A stretch of DNA of 11,929 nucleotides from Candidatus Bathyarchaeota archaeon B26-1 (GCA_001593925.1 LUCD01000031.1:1-11929), one strand, 5' to 3'. Positions 1 through 6,805 are shown, counted from the first letter of the stretch. Numbers and translations: made by a program. Notes: generated by a model not told the origin, from the sequence alone.

Positions 1-1310
1 CAGGCGACTCAGGCGACCTAGCGTGGGGTGAGGGACACATCCTCTACGCGATGATCAACATGTTCTACGCGACAGGCGACTCAAGGTGGCTCGACACCTT
101 CAAGGAGCACGTTGACACGGCGCTCTGCTTCCTGACCGACCATGACGGCGACGGCTACCTGAGCTGGCACACGAACTACTACACACCCGAACCGGCGAGG
201 TATAAGGCGTTTCCTGCGCCTGGGAACCTTGGCACTGGGAGGATCGAGGTGCCTGAAGAGGTCGTTGAGAAGGAACCTTGGAACACACGCACCGTTAACC
301 ATCGTTTCCGCGTAATCTTCTTGACGAGACGAACATTCATCGTCGTCGACGAAGATATGAAGATGCCCGCGTTTCTTTCGCATCATCCCCCTTGGGGTTT
401 ACGTTGGCTCCCAATCCAGCGTTACGAGCCGGGTAAACTTGTCTCGCAGGTACGCGGGATACGTTTCACGGTCACGGGACAGCCTGAACCCGGCGACTCC
501 TTCATCATAGTTCCTCAGAAAGCGCCGGAGTACGACTCCGTTGTCCACGACGGCATGATGACCATGCCCATAGCGCGGTTCATCGAAACGGTCCTCTCAG
601 ACGAAGAGTTGGAGGCCCGTTACGGCGAGACCGCCCGAGCCTACCTCAAATTCCTCGAACGCCACTTCTTTGAGAAGTGGATGAGTGAGCCGACGGGTGG
701 TAAGCCTGCGCGGTGGGTTGAGCTTCCGGGTGGACGCGGCCTCTTCGTCTGGGAACCGATAGGCTTCCGGAAGGAGCGGGTCTCGCTTCCTATGAACCAG
801 TACACAGCCTTCGGGCGTACGATAATAAAGCTGTGGCAAATCACGAAGGATGAGCGGTACCTCGACGTTGCAACGAAGATGGCGAGGATGGTTAAGAGCC
901 TGCTCAGGGTCAAGGACGATGCTTACTGGTGGTACTACGCCGAGCCGGTTGCCGATTGGGACGGCCGGAAGAAGCCTTCCTTCGTGGAGCACACACATTA
1001 CGCGGACATGGACGTCGGCTTCATGATCGACGCATATGAGGCGGGCGTAATCTTTAACCGCGAAGACATGCGTAGGCTGACGAACACCTTCATCAACGTC
1101 ATGTGGAACGGGTCGCTCGAGAACCCGAAGGTCGCCGGAGGCGTGCTCGGGGGAGCCGGCTACTCAACCGCACTATGCGATTTCGTGCGCCTCGCACAGT
1201 TCAACCCCAAAGTCTGGACCATCTGCTACAAGATAAACCGTGAGAGCAAGGACGTTAAGCGTTTAGCCCTAATACTCGCCTGTGAACGTTACGTTCACCA
1301 GCCGAGCTAG
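1..1310 (+). CDS. Alpha/alpha-toroid carbohydrate-active protein (glycosidase or glucuronyl-epimerase-like), 5' truncated
   Basis: The reading frame is open from base 3, so the ATG at 51 is internal: 16 codons before it (GDSGDLAWGEGHILYA) read smoothly into the same helical hairpin, and the gene begins left of the window. Numbering from that Met, residues 1-40 form a helical hairpin ending in an acidic loop (DHDGDGYLSW). Residues about 62-158 form a beta-rich insertion with GIRFTV and PGDSF motifs. Residues 160-419 return to helical hairpins, with VVHDGMM, SLPMNQYTAFGR and a hallmark block near 312-347 (HTHYADMDVGFMIDAYE, then NREDMRRLTNTF). This hairpin repeat pattern is typical of (alpha/alpha)6 enzymes acting on uronic-acid or other polysaccharides, including D-glucuronyl C5-epimerase-like proteins. 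The exact reaction cannot be told, and no signal peptide can be judged because the N-terminus is missing. The tag stop is at 1308-1310. Confidence 0.72.
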   Translation, partial: GDSGDLAWGEGHILYAMINMFYATGDSRWLDTFKEHVDTALCFLTDHDGDGYLSWHTNYYTPEPARYKAFPAPGNLGTGRIEVPEEVVEKEPWNTRTVNHRFRVIFLTRRTFIVVDEDMKMPAFLSHHPPWGLRWLPIQRYEPGKLVSQVRGIRFTVTGQPEPGDSFIIVPQKAPEYDSVVHDGMMTMPIARFIETVLSDEELEARYGETARAYLKFLERHFFEKWMSEPTGGKPARWVELPGGRGLFVWEPIGFRKERVSLPMNQYTAFGRTIIKLWQITKDERYLDVATKMARMVKSLLRVKDDAYWWYYAEPVADWDGRKKPSFVEHTHYADMDVGFMIDAYEAGVIFNREDMRRLTNTFINVMWNGSLENPKVAGGVLGGAGYSTALCDFVRLAQFNPKVWTICYKINRESKDVKRLALILACERYVHQPS

Positions 1311-1330
1311 ACGAATAATCCTACACTGGA

Positions 1331-1376
1331 AGAACCAAAAAGGAAATTGTAATATGTGATAATTAAGGATTTTAGA
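1331..1376 (+). promoter_or_regulatory. AT-rich possible promoter region before the GNAT gene
   Basis: This is the only strongly AT-rich stretch in the gap between the toroid gene and the GNAT gene. It holds a purine/A-rich patch (ccaaaaagg, 1335-1343), which could be a BRE, followed by TTGTAATA and AATTAAGG, which are imperfect TATA matches. No single box is convincing. Transcription starting about 25 bases downstream would leave a leader of roughly 50 bases before 1433. It could equally be a termination zone for the upstream gene. Confidence 0.3.
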
Positions 1377-1420
1377 GTGGAATGATGCGTAATTGGACTG
1401 AGGGTTCAGTTTTGAGGGAT

Positions 1421-1427
1421 GGGAGGT
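1421..1427 (+). promoter_or_regulatory. Shine-Dalgarno site for the GNAT gene
   Basis: GGGAGGT lies five bases before the ATG at 1433. It contains the GGAGGT core complementary to the archaeal 16S rRNA 3' end and supports this ATG as the start. Confidence 0.75.
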
Positions 1428-1432
1428 AGTTT

Positions 1433-2293
1433 ATGGTGGTGGAGTATAAGCTCAGAGAGATGAGGCCGTCCGATGTCTTGGCCGTCGTACGTATAGCAAA
1501 CCAGTCCTTCCTTGAAACGGCCCGTCTAGGCTGGCTCATGGGGCGGAGAATCGTCCAAAGGTTGATCAGCGACCGTGAATGCCTCTTCGTCGTCGAGGAC
1601 AGCCGCGGCGAGGTTGTGGGGTTCGTTGTTGGAGGATGCAGAGGCGACAGGGCAACGATCGGTTGGATAGCCGTCCACCCAAACCACAGGGGACGCGGAA
1701 TCGGAGGGATGCTACTCAAGGCCGTTGAGGATAGAGCCCGCGAGAAGGGTATCCGCGTCGTGGAGACGGGAACCCCCTTCGCCCGCCCCTTCTACGAGAA
1801 GTACGGATACGAGTGTGTACACGTGGAACGTTCGATGATACTTGAGCTCGTCGGGAGGTCAATCTCGATTCCTGAAGGAGTCCGTATACGCACGATAATG
1901 CTGGACGACCTGCCGATGCTCCTAGAATTTATGGGGGACGAGGATGAATGGCTCAGGTTTGCCAGCGCTTACTTCGCGGCCTATGAGAACGACCCGGAGA
2001 AGGCTATACTCGTAACCTCCGAGGAAGAGAATGTTCTCGGAGTAGCCGTGGGCCGGAGCGACAAGACATGTAGCGAGCTCGCGGCTCTCTCCTACCTCTT
2101 CGTGAAAGAGAAGGGAGACGCGGTGAAAGTGCTCAACTCCTTCGCGTACGTTGCCTCCTCGAGGGGTCACAGGTGGCTTGGGGTGGAGCTGCCGATAATG
2201 GGCATAACTGAGGAGCTCCTTGAAAAGATGGGGTGGCAGGACGCGAAGCTACCATTCTTCTGGACGAGGTATAGGTTGAGGAAGAAACTGTGA
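1433..2293 (+). CDS. GNAT-family N-acetyltransferase with a degenerate second GNAT-like half
   Basis: This is a cytoplasmic acyl-CoA-dependent acetyltransferase of the GNAT superfamily. The acetyl-CoA pyrophosphate-binding motif is HRGRGIGG at residues 85-92, preceded by strand 4 (IGWIAVHPN, 76-84) and followed by the strand-5 and helix signature FYEKYGYE (120-127). The N-terminal half (about 5-140) is therefore a full GNAT domain. The second half (about 150-286) begins like another GNAT unit (RIRTIMLDDLPML) and ends ELLEKMGWQDAKLPFFW, which parallels the end of the first half, but it lacks the RxxGxG motif. I read it as a degenerate duplicate that may shape the substrate pocket. The acceptor is unknown: amine, peptide N-terminus, aminosugar or small metabolite are all possible. 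The stop codon overlaps the GTG start of the M28 gene (GTGA), indicating translational coupling. Confidence 0.9.
   Translation: MVVEYKLREMRPSDVLAVVRIANQSFLETARLGWLMGRRIVQRLISDRECLFVVEDSRGEVVGFVVGGCRGDRATIGWIAVHPNHRGRGIGGMLLKAVEDRAREKGIRVVETGTPFARPFYEKYGYECVHVERSMILELVGRSISIPEGVRIRTIMLDDLPMLLEFMGDEDEWLRFASAYFAAYENDPEKAILVTSEEENVLGVAVGRSDKTCSELAALSYLFVKEKGDAVKVLNSFAYVASSRGHRWLGVELPIMGITEELLEKMGWQDAKLPFFWTRYRLRKKL
2278..2282 (+). promoter_or_regulatory. Shine-Dalgarno site inside the GNAT 3' end
   Basis: GAGGA lies seven bases before the GTG at 2290 and so favours that GTG over the in-frame ATG at 2308, whose nearest GAGG (2292-2295) is 12 bases away. It sits within the last codons of the GNAT gene, consistent with coupled translation. 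Confidence 0.55.
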
Positions 2294-4293
2294 GGCGAGC
2301 TGTCGGGATGTACAGGAAAGTTTTGGACTTAATCTCGCAGTACATTTCGGGGAAGAACGCCCATAACATAATCGCCAACATCCACAACTATGACAGGTGG
2401 TCCTCCTTCGATAAGCACCATAAATCCGCGTCGTACTGCGCTGAGAAGATGAGGGAGTACGGGATAGAGACTGAAATCTTTATGGTTCCAGCCGACGGAA
2501 AGAGCACCTATGGAGACTGGATAGTTCCTAAAGCCTGGGACGCAAAGTCCGCAACCCTCACGTTGCTCCCCTCCGGAAATAGAGGCGAGGTTCTGCTCTG
2601 TAACTACCAAGACGACCCGTGCTCCCTCATAGCTTACAGCAAGGGAACGCCGCCTGAAGGGGTGACGGCCGAGCTCGTAGTTATAAAGGGGGGAAGGAGG
2701 CCGGAAGACTACGACGGAGTCGACCTTGAAGGGAAGATAGCCTTCACTTCGGACTCGGCGAGGTACTCTAGGAGAGAGGCGATGAAGCACGGTGCAATCG
2801 GCATAATCTCGGACTACATGCCAACCTACGAGTACTATCGCCCCCCAATGGAGATACCTGACGTGAGGATGTGGGAGAGGTTCAGCACGGAGAGGGGAGG
2901 GTGGGGAATCAAAGATGGAGACGAGTTGATATGGGGGTTCGTGTTGACGCCGAGGCAGGGGCTGTGGCTACGCGAGCTCATCCGAAGAGAGGGGAAGGTT
3001 AAGCTACACGCGAAGGTGGACGCTCACTTCTATGATGGGGAGATACCTGTCGTAACCGGGCTGATCCCAGGAAGGACGGAGGAGGAGGTTCTCGTCAACG
3101 GCCACTTGTACGAGGTTGGAGCCATCGACAACGCGAGCGGTTGCGGACTCGCGATCGAGGTTCTACGGTGCCTGAACATGCTCATAGAGGAGGGGAGACT
3201 GGAGCGGCCGAGACGCGGGATAAGGGCGCTCTTCACTTACGAGTGTATGGGGACGATGGCCGCCCTAGTGGAGCGGCCCGACATATTCGAGAACGTGGTG
3301 GCAGGGATAACCTTGGACTGCGTCGGGGGGAAGGAGCATGTATGCAGAGCCCCCCTCGAACTCTCACGTAACCCTCATGCTCAGAGCTCTTACACGGACA
3401 CCCTCCTCAAGCTGATACTTGAAGGCCAGTCGAAGAGGGAGAAGACCCTTCTGAACTGGCGTGAGAGACCTTATCTGCGCAGCGACAACTTGATCTCAGA
3501 CCCTACGATAGGGATACCGTGCCCACTCCTGATCGAGTACCCATACACACACTACCACACATGCGGCGACACCCCGGATAAGCTCGACCCCGAAAAACTC
3601 GCGTGGATAGGCCGCGTAGTCGCAACATACCTGTACTTCATAGCTAAGGCGGGGAAGGAGGAGGCCCTCTGGCTGGCTCGACAAGTATTCTTGGAGGCGG
3701 AACATGAGACGGTGGAGGCTGTCAGGAGAGCCGTGAACCTGACGGATGGAAGATCGAGGAGTGAAAGGCTCAACTCGCTCTGGAGGTCCCTAAGATACGT
3801 ACAGACGCGGTATGAGATGGCGATAGACTCCGTTCATAGGCTTATACCAGACGGGCATCCCCAAACCCGCCGGAGACTACTGGAACTCAAGGAAAGGCTA
3901 AGCGAGATCGTGAATCTACAATTTAAGCAGGGCGCTGGCCTGCTTGGATTGGAGGCCGTACCTCCACAGCTGAAACCCACCCCGTACAAGGTGGAAGCTT
4001 CACGATACGTGCCGAAACGGAAGGTCATCGGCGAGATGTTAGAGACCCGCATACCAGAGGAAGAGATGGAGGAATGGAGCAAGATGTGCAGGCGCAACAA
4101 CGTAACCGGAGGAGTCTCACTCCGCGCACTCTGCTGGGCGGACGGGAGACGCAACGTCGCCGAGATCGAGGAGCTGGTGGAGAATGAGCTTAAGGTGAAA
4201 GACGTGAGGCTGCTTGAGTTCTTCCAAGGACTTGAGCGGTACGGATACGTCGAGCTGATGAGAGCCGCGGACACGCCGGAACAACGCTTATAA
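2290..4293 (+). CDS. M28-type zinc metallopeptidase (DUF4910-like aminopeptidase) with C-terminal winged-helix-like extension
   Basis: This 667-residue protein appears cytoplasmic; no signal peptide is visible. It has three parts. Residues 1-240 are an N-terminal region with an embedded PA-like beta segment (VTAELVVIKGG, then DLEGKIAFTSD). The M28 catalytic core spans about 250-455. Residues about 460-667 form a helical linker and a small C-terminal domain (CWADGRRNVAEIEELV, LLEFFQGLERYGYVEL) that resembles a winged helix. Candidate metal and catalytic residues are H272 (NGHLYE), D280 (bridging Asp in AIDNASGCG), E318 (FTYECMG), D343 (TLDCVGG) and H421/H423 (YTHYHTCGDTPDKL). The usual M28 Glu-Glu pair is Glu-Cys here, as can happen in DUF4910/DUF2172-like branches with Glu-Met. 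The likely role is trimming amino acids from peptides or hydrolysing amidated compounds. It is coupled to the upstream GNAT gene by a 4-base overlap. The ATG at 2308 is an alternative start. Confidence 0.85.
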   Translation: MRRAVGMYRKVLDLISQYISGKNAHNIIANIHNYDRWSSFDKHHKSASYCAEKMREYGIETEIFMVPADGKSTYGDWIVPKAWDAKSATLTLLPSGNRGEVLLCNYQDDPCSLIAYSKGTPPEGVTAELVVIKGGRRPEDYDGVDLEGKIAFTSDSARYSRREAMKHGAIGIISDYMPTYEYYRPPMEIPDVRMWERFSTERGGWGIKDGDELIWGFVLTPRQGLWLRELIRREGKVKLHAKVDAHFYDGEIPVVTGLIPGRTEEEVLVNGHLYEVGAIDNASGCGLAIEVLRCLNMLIEEGRLERPRRGIRALFTYECMGTMAALVERPDIFENVVAGITLDCVGGKEHVCRAPLELSRNPHAQSSYTDTLLKLILEGQSKREKTLLNWRERPYLRSDNLISDPTIGIPCPLLIEYPYTHYHTCGDTPDKLDPEKLAWIGRVVATYLYFIAKAGKEEALWLARQVFLEAEHETVEAVRRAVNLTDGRSRSERLNSLWRSLRYVQTRYEMAIDSVHRLIPDGHPQTRRRLLELKERLSEIVNLQFKQGAGLLGLEAVPPQLKPTPYKVEASRYVPKRKVIGEMLETRIPEEEMEEWSKMCRRNNVTGGVSLRALCWADGRRNVAEIEELVENELKVKDVRLLEFFQGLERYGYVELMRAADTPEQRL

Positions 4294-4294
4294 G
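4287..4294 (+). promoter_or_regulatory. TATA box overlapping the M28 stop codon
   Basis: The perfect palindrome CTTATAAG contains the taa stop of the M28 gene (4291-4293). An archaeal TATA box here predicts a transcript start near 4316-4320. That lies past the GTG at 4312 and would leave about 45 bases of leader before the TTG at 4363. Confidence 0.5.
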
Positions 4295-4352
4295 CGGCAA
4301 AGCCGAGAAGAGTGACGGGATTATTAGGGTGGAGGAAAGACCGGGTTCAGGG

Positions 4353-4359
4353 GGTGGTG
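4353..4359 (+). promoter_or_regulatory. Shine-Dalgarno site deciding a TTG start
   Basis: GGTGGTG matches GGAGGTG at six of seven positions. Its GGTGG core ends five bases before the in-frame TTG at 4363. A perfect GGAGG at 4331-4335 has no start codon of any frame within a workable distance. Confidence 0.5.
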
Positions 4360-4362
4360 TGG

Positions 4363-5157
4363 TTGAAACTCTCCCTTTCTGGCAGACTGATAGAGATTCG
4401 ATACCGTTACTGCGAGATGAGCGTGCCCGAGTTTATGGAGTTCGCGCAGAAATGTGGGTACGAAGCCGTGGAACTTCGGGCGACGCAGATAACCGATGAG
4501 GTCACGTTGGAGGAGGCGTCGAAGCTCCGTAAGTTAGCGGACGACTTGGGGCTTGAGGTCTCATGCATAACCCCTCCAAGAATCTCCAACGACGAGACAG
4601 GCCTCCAAAGGTTGAGACGCTTCGGAGAGATAGCTAAAGCCTTGAACTGCGAAACCCTCAAGGTCTGGGTTGGAGACCTCGCGTGGATGCAGAAGGCATG
4701 CGACCTCCTCAAGCCTATGGGCCTCGTGGCGGCGACCCAGATACATACGGGCGGACCCTTCGAGACGATCGATCTATGCCTTAAAAGCCTAGAGAAGATC
4801 AACCGCGAGAACTTTAGAATCCTCTACGACCCAGCCAACCTCTTCGAGGCCGGGGAGGACTACGGTGAGGACTCCGTGAAGCGTCTCGGTAAGTGGATAT
4901 GGCAGTTATCGGTTCAGAACATAAGAGTTGCGAGTCCCGACGAAGAGGACACATGGGAGTATAAGGGTCGATACTTTACCCGTTGCTTGCTCGGCGATCC
5001 GAGGGGGCTGGATTACGAGTCCGTCTTCAGGGGTCTGCGTGCTATAGGGTTTGACGGCTACGTCACGGTGAACGAGCCCAAGCCAACGCGGATGGGCATC
5101 GAAGAGTTCGCGAAGGTCTTTGCGGAGAAGCTACGTAAACTTATGCGTCAGCCTTAG
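4363..5157 (+). CDS. Sugar phosphate isomerase/epimerase-like TIM-barrel protein (xylose isomerase-like / AP endonuclease 2 superfamily)
   Basis: From the TTG at 4363 the product has 264 residues and begins with KLSLSGRLIEIRY, the usual first strand of this family. The longer frame from the GTG at 4312 adds 17 residues without homology-like character and would start upstream of the predicted transcript start. Barrel strands can be followed in order: GYEAVELRA (32-40), LEVSCITPP (64-72), CETLKVWVG (96-104), LVAATQIHTGG (121-131), FRILYDPANLF (151-161), WQLSVQNIRVA (180-190) and DGYVTVNEPKP (231-241). D156 and E238 are at expected metal-ligand positions. The usual Glu in ENH appears as Q126 (QIH), and the usual HxKD segment is SVQN. 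The fold supports isomerisation, epimerisation or dehydration of a keto/aldo sugar or inosose-like compound, but the substitutions make the chemistry uncertain. It is cytoplasmic. It follows the M28 gene closely and has its own TATA box. Confidence 0.85.
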   Translation: MKLSLSGRLIEIRYRYCEMSVPEFMEFAQKCGYEAVELRATQITDEVTLEEASKLRKLADDLGLEVSCITPPRISNDETGLQRLRRFGEIAKALNCETLKVWVGDLAWMQKACDLLKPMGLVAATQIHTGGPFETIDLCLKSLEKINRENFRILYDPANLFEAGEDYGEDSVKRLGKWIWQLSVQNIRVASPDEEDTWEYKGRYFTRCLLGDPRGLDYESVFRGLRAIGFDGYVTVNEPKPTRMGIEEFAKVFAEKLRKLMRQP

Positions 5158-5160
5158 TTC

Positions 5161-5243
5161 CGGAGACTCCGCGGAGACGTACTGGTGAGGCCTATAAGGC
5201 GGCTGAATCCGCTGGAATTAGACGATGCCGCAAGGCTTTTATG
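5161..5243 (+). promoter_or_regulatory. Intergenic promoter region with two TATA candidates and small palindromes
   Basis: The gap after the TIM-barrel gene opens with the perfect inverted repeat CGGAG-a-CTCCG (5161-5171). This is followed by GCCT-ata-AGGC (5190-5200), which embeds a TATA candidate CTATAAGG (5192-5199), and by GCGG-ctgaat-CCGC (5199-5212). A second TATA candidate, CTTTTATG, lies at 5236-5243. The first would start transcripts near 5220 and fits an ATG at 5257. The second would start them near 5265 and fits the TTG at 5299. The palindromes could be operator sites or weak stem-loops; neither is followed by a T-run. Confidence 0.4.
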
Positions 5244-5284
5244 AAGAGAGAGATTGATGTTTAGTGTTCAAGCGTCGGATTGTC

Positions 5285-5290
5285 GAGGTG
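5285..5290 (+). promoter_or_regulatory. Shine-Dalgarno site deciding the ceramidase-like start
   Basis: GAGGTG is an exact six-base match to the Shine-Dalgarno consensus, eight bases before the in-frame TTG at 5299. The alternative ATG at 5257 has only a weak AGAGAG upstream. Confidence 0.5.
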
Positions 5291-5298
5291 TAAAGGGT

Positions 5299-6717
5299 TT
5301 GAGGGCGGGCGTTGGTAAGGTCAGGATAACTCCTCCAGCGGGAATACCCTTACTGGGGCATCTCTACCGGGTGTCCGAAGGGATACATGATGATCTCTGG
5401 GCGAAGGTGCTGGCGATCGAGGATGACCGTGTAGCCGCGGTGGTCGCCCTCGACCTCTGCTGGCCCATGCCAGAGGGGGATTACGTGAAGATAAGGGATG
5501 CGATTGAGAGGTCGACGGGGATCAAGGGTGAAAACGTTATGGTGAGTTGCACTCACACCCACTCCGGACCGGCTTTTGAGGCGAGGCCGGAGTTCGGAAT
5601 CCCCCTTAAGCGTCAGAGGGAACTCATAGAGCCGTGGGTGGAGGAGCTCCCAGACAGAATAGCTGAGGCCGCCGAGGCGGCGATGGAGAACATGCGTGAG
5701 ACGAAAGTTTCCTACGGAAAAACCGTGATGACCGGGATAAGCTACAACCGCAGGAAGAAGATTCCTGAGGGAGTCGCCTCCCTCATAAACGTTGGGGCCT
5801 CCCACAGGTACTACTACGGCGACACCTCGGAGATGCCGAGGAGCATCATGGAGCAGTACATCTACTGGGGTATGCCTCCGGAGAAGGCTGAGGAGTACGC
5901 TCCCTTGGGTATACCGGATGGGCCGATAGACCCCGACCTAAGCGTGCTCTGCTTTGAGGACGTCGCGGTCCTGATCAACTTTGCGTGTCACGCGGTCGCC
6001 TGTAGCCCGCCGGTTCCGAACCTTATCTCGGCCGGCTTCCCCGGGTTCGCCGCGGAGTTTGTGGAGCAGGCGACGGGGCTTCCTTGCCTTTACACGGCGG
6101 GGGCGGGAGGCGACATAAGGCCTTACCGTTCGAAGCCGCGGGGGTTTGAGGAGGCGGAGCGGATAGGGCTTGTGTTGGCCTCAGGCGTCTTGAAGGCTTT
6201 GAAGGAGAGGCGGCCGGTAGAGAACCCCAGCTTGAAAGTGGTAAGCGAGTTCGTTGAGGTGCCTCTGCGTGAGTATCCTCCCCGCGACGAGGCTGAACGC
6301 CTCCTCAAAGAGATGCAGACCCAGTTCGAGCGTGCTAGAAGGGAGGGCAGGTACCGTGACGCTAAACGGCTCCTTGACAGGATAAACGCCCTCGACTTTG
6401 CTTTAGGGTTCGGAGGGTGGATCGATCAGAAGGGGAAGGTTAAACTCGAGCTGCAAGCGATCTCCTTAGGCGATGTGGTCTTGCTGAGCATACCGAACGA
6501 GGTCAACGTGAGTATAGGGCTTGAGCTCAAAGAGAAGTCGTGGACAGACAAGCTCTTAATCCTAACCCTTACAAACGGCTGCTACATGTATCTCCTTAGA
6601 AAGGAAGAGTATGAGGAAGGCGGGTATGAGGAGGCCGCGTGTAGGCTGGCGCCGGGTTCAGGCGAGATGGTGATAGAAGCCGCTTTGAAGCTGCTGGAGC
6701 GGATACGAGAGGACTAG
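5299..6717 (+). CDS. Neutral/alkaline ceramidase-fold hydrolase, cytoplasmic (substrate unknown)
   Basis: This matches the neutral/alkaline non-lysosomal ceramidase N-terminal family (PF04734), a zinc amidohydrolase fold. Numbered from the TTG at 5299 (472 residues), RAGVGKVRITPPAGIPLLGH at 2-21 is the usual family beginning. SCTHTHSGP (83-91) carries the metal-binding H86 and H88. NFACHAVA (227-234) carries H231. The glycine-rich TAGAGGDIRP is at 266-275, IPNEVNVSIG (398-407) holds E401, and TNGCYMY (425-431) holds candidate Tyr ligands. These correspond to the His/His/Glu/Tyr zinc site known from Pseudomonas neutral ceramidase. There is no signal peptide and no C-terminal Ig-like domain, unlike the secreted bacterial and eukaryotic enzymes. 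The product is expected to hydrolyse an amide or ester, but ceramide itself is unlikely in an archaeon. The start is uncertain: TTG 5254 and ATG 5257 are alternatives adding 14-15 residues, but 5299 has the better Shine-Dalgarno and family alignment. Confidence 0.85.
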   Translation: MRAGVGKVRITPPAGIPLLGHLYRVSEGIHDDLWAKVLAIEDDRVAAVVALDLCWPMPEGDYVKIRDAIERSTGIKGENVMVSCTHTHSGPAFEARPEFGIPLKRQRELIEPWVEELPDRIAEAAEAAMENMRETKVSYGKTVMTGISYNRRKKIPEGVASLINVGASHRYYYGDTSEMPRSIMEQYIYWGMPPEKAEEYAPLGIPDGPIDPDLSVLCFEDVAVLINFACHAVACSPPVPNLISAGFPGFAAEFVEQATGLPCLYTAGAGGDIRPYRSKPRGFEEAERIGLVLASGVLKALKERRPVENPSLKVVSEFVEVPLREYPPRDEAERLLKEMQTQFERARREGRYRDAKRLLDRINALDFALGFGGWIDQKGKVKLELQAISLGDVVLLSIPNEVNVSIGLELKEKSWTDKLLILTLTNGCYMYLLRKEEYEEGGYEEAACRLAPGSGEMVIEAALKLLERIRED

Positions 6718-6760
6718 CGCCTCCACGGTTCATTATTGAAGGCCGCTTAAGCAAAGAAAA

Positions 6761-6775
6761 TTTTTAATTTTTTTG
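6761..6775 (+). promoter_or_regulatory. T-rich tract: TATA box of the beta-helix gene and possible upstream terminator
   Basis: A purine/A-rich stretch (gcaaagaaaa, 6751-6760), suitable as a BRE, leads into TTTTTAAT (6761-6768) and then a seven-T run. As a TATA box it predicts a start near 6788-6792, a short leader before the ATG at 6806. The same oligo-T could terminate transcripts from the ceramidase-like gene, which ends 43 bases upstream. Confidence 0.55.
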
Positions 6776-6791
6776 GTTTCTTAACTTTCAT

Positions 6792-6797
6792 AGGTGA
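6792..6797 (+). promoter_or_regulatory. Shine-Dalgarno site for the beta-helix gene
   Basis: AGGTGA is a six-base match to the Shine-Dalgarno consensus, eight bases before the ATG at 6806. It overlaps the GTG at 6794, so that GTG is an unlikely start. Confidence 0.55.
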
Positions 6798-6805
6798 AGC
6801 AGTGC

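Noticed and set aside
1..80. Repeated aggcgactc-like string (near 2, 11 and 72)
   Set aside because: It encodes GD or GDS turns in the helical hairpin of the toroid protein; two to three short copies are not a meaningful repeat array.
2329..2790. Antisense open frame of 153 codons opposite the M28 gene
   Set aside because: It has no family-like motifs and is fully covered by the well-supported M28 gene; GC-rich codon use creates such shadows.
4331..4335. Perfect GGAGG as ribosome site for the TIM-barrel gene
   Set aside because: No ATG, GTG or TTG in any frame lies within a workable distance; the nearest in-frame GTG is 18 bases away. The GGTGGTG before TTG 4363 fits better.
5350..5805. Antisense open frame of 151 codons opposite the ceramidase-like gene
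   Set aside because: It overlaps the conserved THTHSGP region of the plus-strand gene and has no recognisable content.
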